This document shows, piece by piece, positions 32,844-40,028 of a DNA stretch of 44,852 nt. The position numbers were made by a program, and so were the translations under genes. Location: contig CALBUB010000070.1 in the NCBI GenBank assembly GCA_937967955.1, positions 1 through 44,852 of the forward strand, in the 5' to 3' direction. The notes beneath the pieces were generated by a model. That model ran no database searches. It had not been told where the DNA came from and worked only from the letters and a program-made list of their open reading frames with translations. This DNA comes from an uncultured Bacillota bacterium. GTDB lineage: Bacteria > Bacillota > Clostridia > Tissierellales > Tepidimicrobiaceae. Positions within the stretch are counted from its first letter, which is position 1. Every line of letters starts with the position of its first letter.

Positions 32844-33845
32844 TTAAAGTAAAAAGATATTATTCTCCTGACACTCTTTAATAATTGAATCTGTCCAAAT
32901 AGATGCCTGTACCTCTCCAATATGTCTTTTTTCTAAAAAAAACATACAAATTCTTGATTGACCAATCCCACCACCAATAGTGTAGGGCAGTTTTCCTTCC
33001 ATGAGCATCCTATGATAAGTTAATTCCAGCCTATCTAGTGCCTTTGCTTCTTCTAGCTGCTTTTTCAAAGAAATTTCATCCACTCTAATACCCATGCTAG
33101 AAAGTTCCAAAGCTTCATTTATAAATGGAGCCCAAAAGATTATATCCCCATTTAATTCCCAATCGTCATAATCAGGAGACCTAACATCATGGGGCTTTCC
33201 GCCTCTTAATTTTCTTCCTATTTTCATCAAGAATACAGCCTTATATTTTTTACAGATTAAATTTTCCCTTTCCTTTGGACTTTTATCTGGATAAAGGTCT
33301 TCTAACTCCTGAGATGTGATAAACTTAATCTTCTCTGGCAATTTATTACTAAATATAGGATATCTACTATTTATCATTCTCTCAGTTGCTTTAAATACAT
33401 CATAGATTTCTTCAACAGTTTTCTTTAGATAAAATTCATTTCTATCCTCTTTAGATATGACTTTTTCCCAGTCCCACTGATCTACATATATAGAGTGGGT
33501 ATGGTCTAAAACTTCATCTGGCCTTATAGCATTCATATCTGTATAAAGGCCTTCTTCCACATTAAAACCATAAGTTTTAAGGGCCATCCTTTTCCATTTG
33601 GCTAAAGATTGAACTATCTCTGCTTTAATATTGTATTTTCTTAAGGTAAAAGTTACTGCTTTTTCTACTCCTGTTAAATTATCATTTAAGCCAGTTTCTG
33701 GCCTTACAAACAAAGGGGCAGACACCCTTATTAAGTTTAATTTTTTAGCCAACTCCCTTTCGAAATAATCCTTAATTAACTTAATGGCTATTTGAGTCTC
33801 TTTAATGTCCAATTGTTCCATCCTCCTGATATCTAAGTTTTCCAT
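32844..33845 (-). CDS. asnA: Aspartate-ammonia ligase (asparagine synthetase A)
   Basis: ATP-dependent synthesis of asparagine from aspartate and ammonia; class II synthetase-like fold. Family blocks: VSAPLFVRPETGLNDNLTG, SLAKWKRMALKTYGF, HSIYVDQWDWE, and TIGGGIGQSRICMFFLE. From the ATG with GGGAGG 7 nt upstream the length is 333 residues (E. coli AsnA has 330). The open frame extends 27 codons further upstream, but that part is the T-box terminator region and is not coding. Expression should rise when tRNA-Asn is uncharged. Confidence 0.97.
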   Translation of the reverse strand: MENLDIRRMEQLDIKETQIAIKLIKDYFERELAKKLNLIRVSAPLFVRPETGLNDNLTGVEKAVTFTLRKYNIKAEIVQSLAKWKRMALKTYGFNVEEGLYTDMNAIRPDEVLDHTHSIYVDQWDWEKVISKEDRNEFYLKKTVEEIYDVFKATERMINSRYPIFSNKLPEKIKFITSQELEDLYPDKSPKERENLICKKYKAVFLMKIGRKLRGGKPHDVRSPDYDDWELNGDIIFWAPFINEALELSSMGIRVDEISLKKQLEEAKALDRLELTYHRMLMEGKLPYTIGGGIGQSRICMFFLEKRHIGEVQASIWTDSIIKECQENNIFLL

Positions 33846-33859
33846 TTTATAACCTCCCA

Positions 33860-34139
33860 AAAAATAAAAATTCCTTTCATCCAAAGGACGAAAGGTTATC
33901 TTCCGCGGTGCCACCTTTATTAGCAAAAGCGCTCCCTCTTACCAGTACAATAATTATACTGTATAGTTGATAACGGACTATACCCGTCTAAGCCTACTCT
34001 TTGATTTAACTCAAATTTCGGTTAGCTGCTCCAGGATGTTCTTCGTCATTAATTCCGTGTTGGCTCCCACCAGCCGCCAACTCTCTGAAACTTCCTTAAT
34101 GACTACTCTTCCTTTCATTGCTTTTGACTTTTATTTTAA
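33860..34139 (-). promoter_or_regulatory. T-box riboswitch (Asn) of asnA
   Basis: On the minus strand, stem I carries an AGAGAG distal loop and the candidate specifier AAC (bases 34038-34040), an asparagine codon. The T-box core AGGTGGCACCGCGG is at 33903-33916. The terminator stem CCTTTCGTCC/GGATGAAAGG at 33873-33895 is followed by a long T run. Confidence 0.93.
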
Positions 34140-34145
34140 TAATGA

Positions 34146-34174
34146 ATTATATTCTACTTGAACACATTTGTCAA
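34146..34174 (-). promoter_or_regulatory. Consensus promoter of the asnA T-box transcript
   Basis: Perfect TTGACA, 17 nt, perfect TATAAT on the minus strand. Confidence 0.9.
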
Positions 34175-34428
34175 GGGACAATATTTATATTTATATTACT
34201 AAATAATGTGTTTTTTATACTCTTTTGATAAAATTTTTTATAATAGTTTTTCCTTATTTCTCAGATTATGTATAAAAATTCAGATTATGTATAAAAATAA
34301 TGATAATACAAGTTTATTTATATAGAAATTGTCAATAATATTAACAGGATAAATTTGTTTAAATAACATATATACTGGGTATTTAAAATCACACATACAC
34401 ATTTTTAAACAGCTAAGGAGGAATTTGT
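34175..34428 (+). other. AT-rich intergenic region upstream of the symporter gene
   Basis: About 250 nt without a gene, strongly AT-rich. It holds the tandem 19-nt repeat and should hold the symporter promoter. One candidate is TTAACA near 34338, then 17 nt, then TAACAT, but I do not regard it as proven. An SD (AAGGAGGA) ends the region. Confidence 0.5.
34261..34298 (+). repeat. Exact tandem duplication of a 19-nt unit
   Basis: TCAGATTATGTATAAAAAT occurs twice with no gap. It lies about 130 nt upstream of the symporter start and could be a pair of regulator sites or a slippage duplication. Confidence 0.9.
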
Positions 34429-35598
34429 ATGAGAAAACTAGGACTTTTACCTAAATTGATTATTGCAATAGTTTTAGGTATAGTAGTAGGAAGTTTTGGA
34501 CCTGAAGGATTAGTTCGTATATTGGCTACTTTCAATGGCCTATTTGGAAACTTCCTTTCCTTTAGTATTCCTTTAATAATATTAGGTTTTGTTGCACCTG
34601 GTATTGGAGAATTAGGAGCAAAAGCAGGAAAGCTATTGGCTATTACTGCTGGCATTGCTTATGTTTCCACTATATTAGCTGGAAGTTTAGCATATTTTGT
34701 AGCTTCCATAGTGCTACCTATGATATTAGCTGGAGAAAGCCTAAATGTAAATCCAGCTAATCCAGAAGAAGCACTATTATCTCCTTATTTCACAGTAGAA
34801 ATGCCTCCTATATTTGATGTGATGACAGCTTTACTAATAGCCTTTACCATAGGTTTAGGTATTGCCTCTATTAAAGGAAATACAATTAAAAATTTTATGG
34901 AAGAATTTCAAGCCATAATAGAAAAACTCATATCAAAGATAATAATTCCATTACTTCCCTTCCATATACTGGGGATATTTGCCAATATGACCTATGCAGG
35001 ACAAGTAGCAACTATACTATCAGTCTTTTCTAAAGTATTCGTAATGGTGATTTTACTCCATATTACTGTTTTAATTATACAATTTATTATTGGTGGAACT
35101 TTTGCGGGAGGTAATCCTTTTAGACTATTAAGAAATATGATTCCAGCTTATTTTACAGCTTTAGGAACCCAATCTTCAGCAGCCACTATTCCAGTTACCC
35201 TTAAACAAACTAAAGAAAATGGAGTACAGGATGAAATAGCAGATTTTGTAATTCCCCTATGTGCTACCATCCATCTGTCTGGAAGTACCATTACTTTGGT
35301 AAGCTGTTCCATGGCTATAATGATGCTTAACAATATGACCACTAGTTTTACAATCATGTTTCCCTTTATATTGATGCTAGGTATAACTATGGTGGCTGCA
35401 CCTGGAGTACCTGGTGGCGCAGTAGTAGCTGCATTAGGAATATTAGAGTCGATACTTGGCTTCCCACAAGCTTTACTTTCATTGACGATTGCTCTATATG
35501 TAGCTCAGGATAGCTTTGGTACAGCCACAAATGTTACTGGAGATTGTGCCATAGCCCTTATGGTAAATAGGATTTCAGGCTATAAGCTCAATAAATAA
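34429..35598 (+). CDS. Dicarboxylate/amino acid:cation symporter (DAACS family)
   Basis: Membrane transporter of the GltP/DctA fold that takes up acidic amino acids or C4 dicarboxylates with protons or sodium. Family motifs: GTQSSAATIPVTL in the first re-entrant hairpin, CATIHLSGSTITLV (variant of ATINMDGTA), GVPGGAVVAALGILESILG in the second hairpin, and AQDSFGTATNVTGDCAIALM at the end. The 389-residue length is typical. The ATG has AAGGAGGA 6 nt upstream. Gene alone on this strand. Substrate not fixed by the sequence; asnA next door uses aspartate, which may be a coincidence. Confidence 0.93.
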   Translation: MRKLGLLPKLIIAIVLGIVVGSFGPEGLVRILATFNGLFGNFLSFSIPLIILGFVAPGIGELGAKAGKLLAITAGIAYVSTILAGSLAYFVASIVLPMILAGESLNVNPANPEEALLSPYFTVEMPPIFDVMTALLIAFTIGLGIASIKGNTIKNFMEEFQAIIEKLISKIIIPLLPFHILGIFANMTYAGQVATILSVFSKVFVMVILLHITVLIIQFIIGGTFAGGNPFRLLRNMIPAYFTALGTQSSAATIPVTLKQTKENGVQDEIADFVIPLCATIHLSGSTITLVSCSMAIMMLNNMTTSFTIMFPFILMLGITMVAAPGVPGGAVVAALGILESILGFPQALLSLTIALYVAQDSFGTATNVTGDCAIALMVNRISGYKLNK

Positions 35599-35608
35599 GG
35601 ATAAGCTA

Positions 35609-35634
35609 AAAGGCATGGTCTAATCCATGCCTTT
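35609..35634 (+). terminator. Terminator between the symporter gene and DUF3006 gene
   Basis: A 10-bp perfect stem AAAGGCATGG/CCATGCCTTT with a 6-nt loop. The two genes converge here, and the stem overlaps the DUF3006 stop region. T tracts are short on both sides. Confidence 0.7.
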
Positions 35635-35844
35635 ATCTATTAATCTATTAAAAAGCTTTTCTATATGCTTTCTCCTCTTTTCTGTTTCCTCCTCATCTAC
35701 TATAAATTTATCATCTTTAAATATAACTACATCCCCTTCTTTTAGCTCTTTAGGAAAAAGGGCTCTATCAAAAACCTTTATATTTCTATCCTCCATTTCT
35801 ACTACTACTTTGCTACCTTCAAATCTATCAACAATACCCTTCAT
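35620..35844 (-). CDS. DUF3006 protein
   Basis: A 74-residue protein, small beta-rich domain (MKGIVDRFEGSKVVVEMED) followed by an acidic-basic helical tail (EEETEKRRKHIEKLFNRLID). DUF3006 has no known function and is commonly encoded beside extracellular MBL/ComEC-like hydrolases, as here (10 nt downstream of one). The ATG has AGGAGGG upstream. The two products may work together. Confidence 0.9.
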   Translation of the reverse strand: MKGIVDRFEGSKVVVEMEDRNIKVFDRALFPKELKEGDVVIFKDDKFIVDEEETEKRRKHIEKLFNRLIDKGMD

Positions 35845-35854
35845 ATTATCCCTC

Positions 35855-36898
35855 CTATTTAATACAACGGGAATGGGGCTTATATCCCAAATCCAATGCC
35901 TCTTTTAGAGAATAAAATACCTGCTGGTTTTCTTTTCTTGGCAAAGATGTACAGTCTTCAGAATGGACTATTTTAGTATTTTTATTGCCTATGTATATGA
36001 TATCCTCTTGTTTATTAGCTTCTATCATATCTACATTTTCAATTGTTATATCTTTTCCATTAGCTTTAATGACTATATCCCCTAATTCATCGGTCCTCAA
36101 TATTTTTGTTCCAATGGCATTCAATCTCTCCATAACTTCCTTGTGAGGATGGCCATAAGGATTGTCCTTTCCTAAACTTATAACTGAATAGTCTGGTTCC
36201 ACTTCTTCTAAAAATTCTATTGTTGATGAGGTATTGCTGCCATGATGGGCTACTTTTAATACATTTGCTTTGATTTCTAAGCCTTCTTCTACCAAATCCA
36301 TCTCTGCTTCCCTTTCAATGTCCCCAGTAAATAAAAAGGAGTTTTCTCCATATTCTATTTTTGTTACAATAGAAAAATCATTAGTATTAGAATAGCTATC
36401 TTTCAAGGGCCCCAAAGTTACAAACTTTAAGTTTTCATCATCTATAATAGTTTTAAAACCTTCCACTATAGTTATTTTTAATCCCTTATTTTCTATTTCA
36501 GTTAATAATTCCTCAAATATCTTTGTATTTGCAGTTTTATTTGGCATATATATTTTTCCTATTTCAAAATTCCTTATTACTTCCGGTAATCCTCCTATAT
36601 GATCTTCATGGGGATGGGTAGCTATTAGATAATCAAGCCTTTTTAAACCTAAGCTCTTTATATAACCGACTACCTTTTCACCAGCTTCCCTGGTTCCTCC
36701 ATCGATTAAGGCTACTTTATCTTCTGGAAACTGGATTAATATACTATCTCCTTGGCCTACATCTATGTAATGGACAAACAGTTCCTTTTCTATTTCTGGC
36801 ATACTAGCTTCATTACTTAAATCACCAGCACATCCTGTTAAAAGGGAACAAACTATTAGTACAGCTATTAATACAGTTTTATTCAGCAACTTTTTCAT
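35855..36898 (-). CDS. ComEC-like MBL-fold lipoprotein with an Ada-type C-terminal metal-binding domain
   Basis: Lipoprotein with lipobox LLTGC (Cys23). Residues ~42-260 are a ComEC/Rec2-type MBL domain: YIDVGQGDSILIQ, LIDGG, THPHEDHIGG, FTGDIEREAE, and VAHHGSNTSS. Such proteins cleave phosphodiesters or act on cell-surface substrates. Residues ~300-347 form an Ada-like zinc-binding domain (YIGNKNTKIVHSEDCTSLP, ending in YKPHSRCIK). That domain is known from other exported nucleases, so nucleic acid as substrate is reasonable inference. The ATG has AAGGAGGA. Cotranscribed with DUF3006. Confidence 0.9.
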   Translation of the reverse strand: MKKLLNKTVLIAVLIVCSLLTGCAGDLSNEASMPEIEKELFVHYIDVGQGDSILIQFPEDKVALIDGGTREAGEKVVGYIKSLGLKRLDYLIATHPHEDHIGGLPEVIRNFEIGKIYMPNKTANTKIFEELLTEIENKGLKITIVEGFKTIIDDENLKFVTLGPLKDSYSNTNDFSIVTKIEYGENSFLFTGDIEREAEMDLVEEGLEIKANVLKVAHHGSNTSSTIEFLEEVEPDYSVISLGKDNPYGHPHKEVMERLNAIGTKILRTDELGDIVIKANGKDITIENVDMIEANKQEDIIYIGNKNTKIVHSEDCTSLPRKENQQVFYSLKEALDLGYKPHSRCIK

Positions 36899-36951
36899 GT
36901 AAATTCCTCCTTATAGTCAATTGCAAAAAACTAAATCTTTATGTATAAAAA

Positions 36952-36986
36952 AATCCTTCTTATAGCTATACAGTATAAGAAGGATT
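36952..36986 (-). terminator. Terminator of the phospholipase C-like gene
   Basis: A 13-bp perfect stem AATCCTTCTTATA/TATAAGAAGGATT with a 9-nt loop, then a T7 run on the minus strand. Confidence 0.9.
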
Positions 36987-37629
36987 AAAATTCAAAAGCA
37001 AAATACCTATAAGCTTCTTGATTATACGCTTTGGCTGTATCTATAATAAAATAAGCTATTCTTAAGCTTAATGATAGGGCATAGTTTAAATCATTTGCAA
37101 AGCCAGGGTTTTGAGAATATTCTTTTATAACTTCTTCAATGAATTGTTTTATAATGACTTTTAGTTTAATTACCCTTTCTTTAAATATATCAATTTCACT
37201 AACTGTTATTACATTCTTCTTGAAATCGTGGTATATAGCGTATTCATTCAGCTTTGCTTCATAATTTATGTGTTTCATCATATTTGTTCTAAAAGTCCAT
37301 CTTTCAGCATGGGGTAAACAAACAAAATCACTTAAATAATGGGATACAACTCCTAATTTATAGCTTAAAACTTTTAAAATTAAAGGGTCGATTATACCAT
37401 TAAAATCGCACAGTCTACAGATAAAAATTAACTTTACTATTTCGTTCGCTACAAAATCTAAACTTTCCTTCTTATAGTGTCTATGAAATCTATATTTAGG
37501 TAGTATATCAGGAGATATGGCACCCCACAAAAGTTTCTTTTCATCTAATTCTATACCATAAATATCCAATATGTTTTGATGAATATTTTTTCCTATTATT
37601 CTGTGAGTTTCTTTAAAAATTTTAAACAC
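36985..37629 (-). CDS. Zinc-dependent phospholipase C-like protein
   Basis: 214 residues resembling pfam00882 (Zn-dependent PLC/S1-P1 nuclease fold). Metal-site blocks: ETHRIIGKNIH at residues 7-17, LWGAISPDILPKYRFHRHY near residue 34, and VSHYLSDFVCLPHAERW near residue 95. No signal peptide is visible, so unlike secreted PLC it may be cytoplasmic. Many clostridial proteins of this kind have no tested activity. The GTG start is uncertain: AAAAGGGC is almost adjacent. Gene alone; a strong terminator follows. Confidence 0.82.
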   Translation of the reverse strand: MFKIFKETHRIIGKNIHQNILDIYGIELDEKKLLWGAISPDILPKYRFHRHYKKESLDFVANEIVKLIFICRLCDFNGIIDPLILKVLSYKLGVVSHYLSDFVCLPHAERWTFRTNMMKHINYEAKLNEYAIYHDFKKNVITVSEIDIFKERVIKLKVIIKQFIEEVIKEYSQNPGFANDLNYALSLSLRIAYFIIDTAKAYNQEAYRYFAFEF

Positions 37630-37719
37630 GCCCTTTTCTCTTGTGTAATTAATAATACTATATGATGGTAAACTAAATATAGCAAAAAGTCAATATTTAA
37701 ATACTGGTAGTATTATCTG

Positions 37720-38253
37720 CTATTTGTTAAACCTTGAATTTAGTTCCTTTTCATATATTTCGTAGTTATCCCTGCTAAATAAAACAAAATGGATCTCATC
37801 GATTCCACCAATCTCATCAATAAATTTAAGGACTGCATCTACAGCTATTTGGCAAGCTTCTTCTTTAGGATAACCGTAGGCACCTGTTGAAATAGATGGA
37901 AAAGCTATGGTCTTTAAATTGTATTCATTGGCCAATTTTAATGAGTTATAATATGCATTATGTAAAAGTTGGGCTTCGTTATGATTCCCTCCCTTGTAGA
38001 TTGGGCCTACCGTGTGGATCACATATTTACTTGGCATATTTCCTGCAGTAGTAATTCTAGCTTCTCCTGTAGGACAACCTCCTATTTTTTTACACTGTTC
38101 TAAAATAGCTGGTCCTCCTGCCCTATGGATTGCCCCATCAACTCCTCCTCCACCAAGTAAAGTATTGTTAGCTGCATTTACAACAGCATCTACCTTCATA
38201 GTAGTAATATCCCCTTCTACTAAATAGAGCTTTGTTCCCTTATATTCATACAT
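37720..38253 (-). CDS. Macrodomain protein, O-acetyl-ADP-ribose deacetylase type
   Basis: MacroD/YmdB-type ADP-ribose hydrolase. It binds ADP-ribose by GDITTMKVDAVVNAANNTLL (residues 14-33) and GGGGVDGAIHRAGG. IAFPSISTGAYGYP supplies the phosphate loop. The Asn and Asp expected for catalysis in this class (NAANN, GVDGAIH) are present. Full single-domain length, 177 residues, cytosolic. It can remove the acetyl group from O-acetyl-ADP-ribose or ADP-ribose from acidic residues. The ATG has AGGAGG upstream. It follows the GH18 gene by 13 nt and is probably cotranscribed with it. Confidence 0.93.
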   Translation of the reverse strand: MYEYKGTKLYLVEGDITTMKVDAVVNAANNTLLGGGGVDGAIHRAGGPAILEQCKKIGGCPTGEARITTAGNMPSKYVIHTVGPIYKGGNHNEAQLLHNAYYNSLKLANEYNLKTIAFPSISTGAYGYPKEEACQIAVDAVLKFIDEIGGIDEIHFVLFSRDNYEIYEKELNSRFNK

Positions 38254-38266
38254 AAGAATTCCTCCT

Positions 38267-39928
38267 TTAATTAAAATTTATTGTGTTGGATATTGCAGGC
38301 CACACTTCACCTTTTTCAAAGCCTTTTCTCCAAGAAGCTATGCCTGCCAGTTGGTATTTATTTACCAAGGAAGCCTTCAACTGTAAAGATTCAGTATCTT
38401 CAAGCCATATCTTATAAGTTATACCATCCTTAGACACTTCTCCATAGTATTGGCCACTTTCCTCTTCCCAAATTAATTCCACATTGTTTTCCTCTATAAA
38501 ACTATTAACCTCATCCATAGAAAGAGCTTTAGACGATACTTCTTCCTTACCATCTATATGCCTTATAGTCCAAAGCCTTGAATAAAAGGGAACCCCTAGT
38601 ATGAGCTTTTCATTAGGAACTTCTTTTAATACGGCTTGTAAGCTTTCCTCCACCCAACTATATTGAGCAACACTACCTTCTACAGGGCTAGTTGACCAAT
38701 GCTGATCATATGCCATAAGTATTATATAATCAACAGTTTCAGAAAGCCTCTTTCTATCATAACACTGGGACCAGTTTTCAGACACAGAAATAGGGGTTAC
38801 ATCCATAGATACTACCATGCCTTTTTCCTTAAAAACAGGATATAATTCTCTCACAAATTGGGTTAGTAGCTCCTTATCCTTCATATAGACGTTTTCGAAG
38901 TCAATATTAATGCCATCTACCCCATACACATCATATATCTTCGCTATTTTTTCAATCAATTCCTGCCTTTTATTACTACTTGCTAGCAATTTGCTAGTCA
39001 ACTCTGGGTCAAAATTATTATTAATAAGGGGCCATACTTGATAGCCATAATTTTTATAGGCAGATACATACTCCTGATTGCCCTTGTCCAATATATCCCC
39101 TTCTTCACTTACTATAGAAAACCAGGTGGGAGATACTACATTGACTCCATATATTGGTTCTATGCTTTCTATAGATACCATCTTTGTATGTACATAATCC
39201 CAAGTTAGATTTATTCTTTCTTTACTATTGTTAGTTCCTTCACCTATTGCCTTATTTGTACCAGCAGTATTATTTATAAGATCTACTTTTAAATAAACCT
39301 TCTCCATATACCCTATAATTCCATCATTAGTTCTAACCTTATACCAATCCTTATATTCCTCAAATACCAAAAGTTCTGTATTCACAGCCACATCTTTAAG
39401 GAGGATTGGAGCTTTTTTACTAAAGCTAAATCTAATGTCACCGCCCTCTTGAACTACCACTCCAATTAAATGGTTATGAGCCTGTTTGTTTACGACTATA
39501 GCATTTGTCTCTTCCCAATGAGTAATTTCTAAATTATAGTAAATATAAAGTACTTCTTCAGGTATGTAGATTTTATTATCAACCTTCTTTATTGGATAGT
39601 TTAAGTAAAATTTCTTATGGTTTATGCTAGCCTCTTTATGGTTTATAGTGCACCTTAGCACTCTTTGGTCATCTGTAAATATGACCATTTCCTCATTTTC
39701 ATCATAGAACAAGTTTGGATCAACATGTTCCTTTATTATGTCATAAGAAATATAAATAGTTTCTCCATCTAAAATTACTGAATCACTATCTGTATATACT
39801 TTATCTGCTATAACTAAATAAGGTTCTTCTGATATAGATATGACTTGTTCATTAGGCTGTTGATAAAGCCCTATGGCTATTAGTAAAACTAGTAATACTC
39901 CAATAGCTACAGCAATGGTATTTTTCAT
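38267..39928 (-). CDS. Anchored GH18 glycoside hydrolase with N-terminal stalk and SH3 domains
   Basis: 553 residues. An N-terminal membrane anchor (residues 5-22) leads to a copper amine oxidase-type stalk domain (about 36-147) and an SH3-like domain (about 152-215). The GH18 barrel runs from about 240 to the end. The catalytic motif DGINIDFE has its proton donor at E345; VDYIILMAYDQHWST and NEKLILGVPFYSRLW complete the family set. In sporeformers such GH18 enzymes are often spore or cell-wall glucosaminidases, so cortex or wall turnover is a likely role. ATG with GGGGA upstream. First gene of a pair with the macrodomain gene. Confidence 0.92.
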   Translation of the reverse strand: MKNTIAVAIGVLLVLLIAIGLYQQPNEQVISISEEPYLVIADKVYTDSDSVILDGETIYISYDIIKEHVDPNLFYDENEEMVIFTDDQRVLRCTINHKEASINHKKFYLNYPIKKVDNKIYIPEEVLYIYYNLEITHWEETNAIVVNKQAHNHLIGVVVQEGGDIRFSFSKKAPILLKDVAVNTELLVFEEYKDWYKVRTNDGIIGYMEKVYLKVDLINNTAGTNKAIGEGTNNSKERINLTWDYVHTKMVSIESIEPIYGVNVVSPTWFSIVSEEGDILDKGNQEYVSAYKNYGYQVWPLINNNFDPELTSKLLASSNKRQELIEKIAKIYDVYGVDGINIDFENVYMKDKELLTQFVRELYPVFKEKGMVVSMDVTPISVSENWSQCYDRKRLSETVDYIILMAYDQHWSTSPVEGSVAQYSWVEESLQAVLKEVPNEKLILGVPFYSRLWTIRHIDGKEEVSSKALSMDEVNSFIEENNVELIWEEESGQYYGEVSKDGITYKIWLEDTESLQLKASLVNKYQLAGIASWRKGFEKGEVWPAISNTINFN

Positions 39929-39958
39929 TTCTTTTCCCCTTTTTCAATTTTCTAACTT

Positions 39959-39967
39959 ATTATATCA
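39959..39967 (-). promoter_or_regulatory. Extended -10 promoter of the GH18-macrodomain genes
   Basis: TGATATAAT on the minus strand, about 31 nt before the GH18 ATG and just after the ftsH terminator. The -35 is weak. Confidence 0.5.
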
Positions 39968-39991
39968 TACTTGTACAATTAAAAAAATAGA

Positions 39992-40017
39992 ACCCTGTAA
40001 CAATAAAGTTACAAGGT
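39992..40017 (-). terminator. Terminator of ftsH
   Basis: A 10-bp stem (ACCTTGTAAC/GTTACAGGGT, one G-U pair), 6-nt loop, followed by TCTATTTTTTT on the minus strand. Confidence 0.85.
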
Positions 40018-40028
40018 CCTACATAATA

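Noticed and set aside
33846..33926. 27-codon N-terminal extension of asnA
   Set aside because: This stretch is the T-box terminator/antiterminator; the internal ATG has a strong SD and gives the normal AsnA length.
34201..34250. TTGATA followed by TATAAT upstream of the symporter as its promoter
   Set aside because: The two boxes are only 8 nt apart, too close for sigma-A spacing.
37699..37713. Hairpin AATACT/AGTATT after the macrodomain gene as a terminator
   Set aside because: Only six A/T-rich pairs and no adjacent T run; too weak to call.
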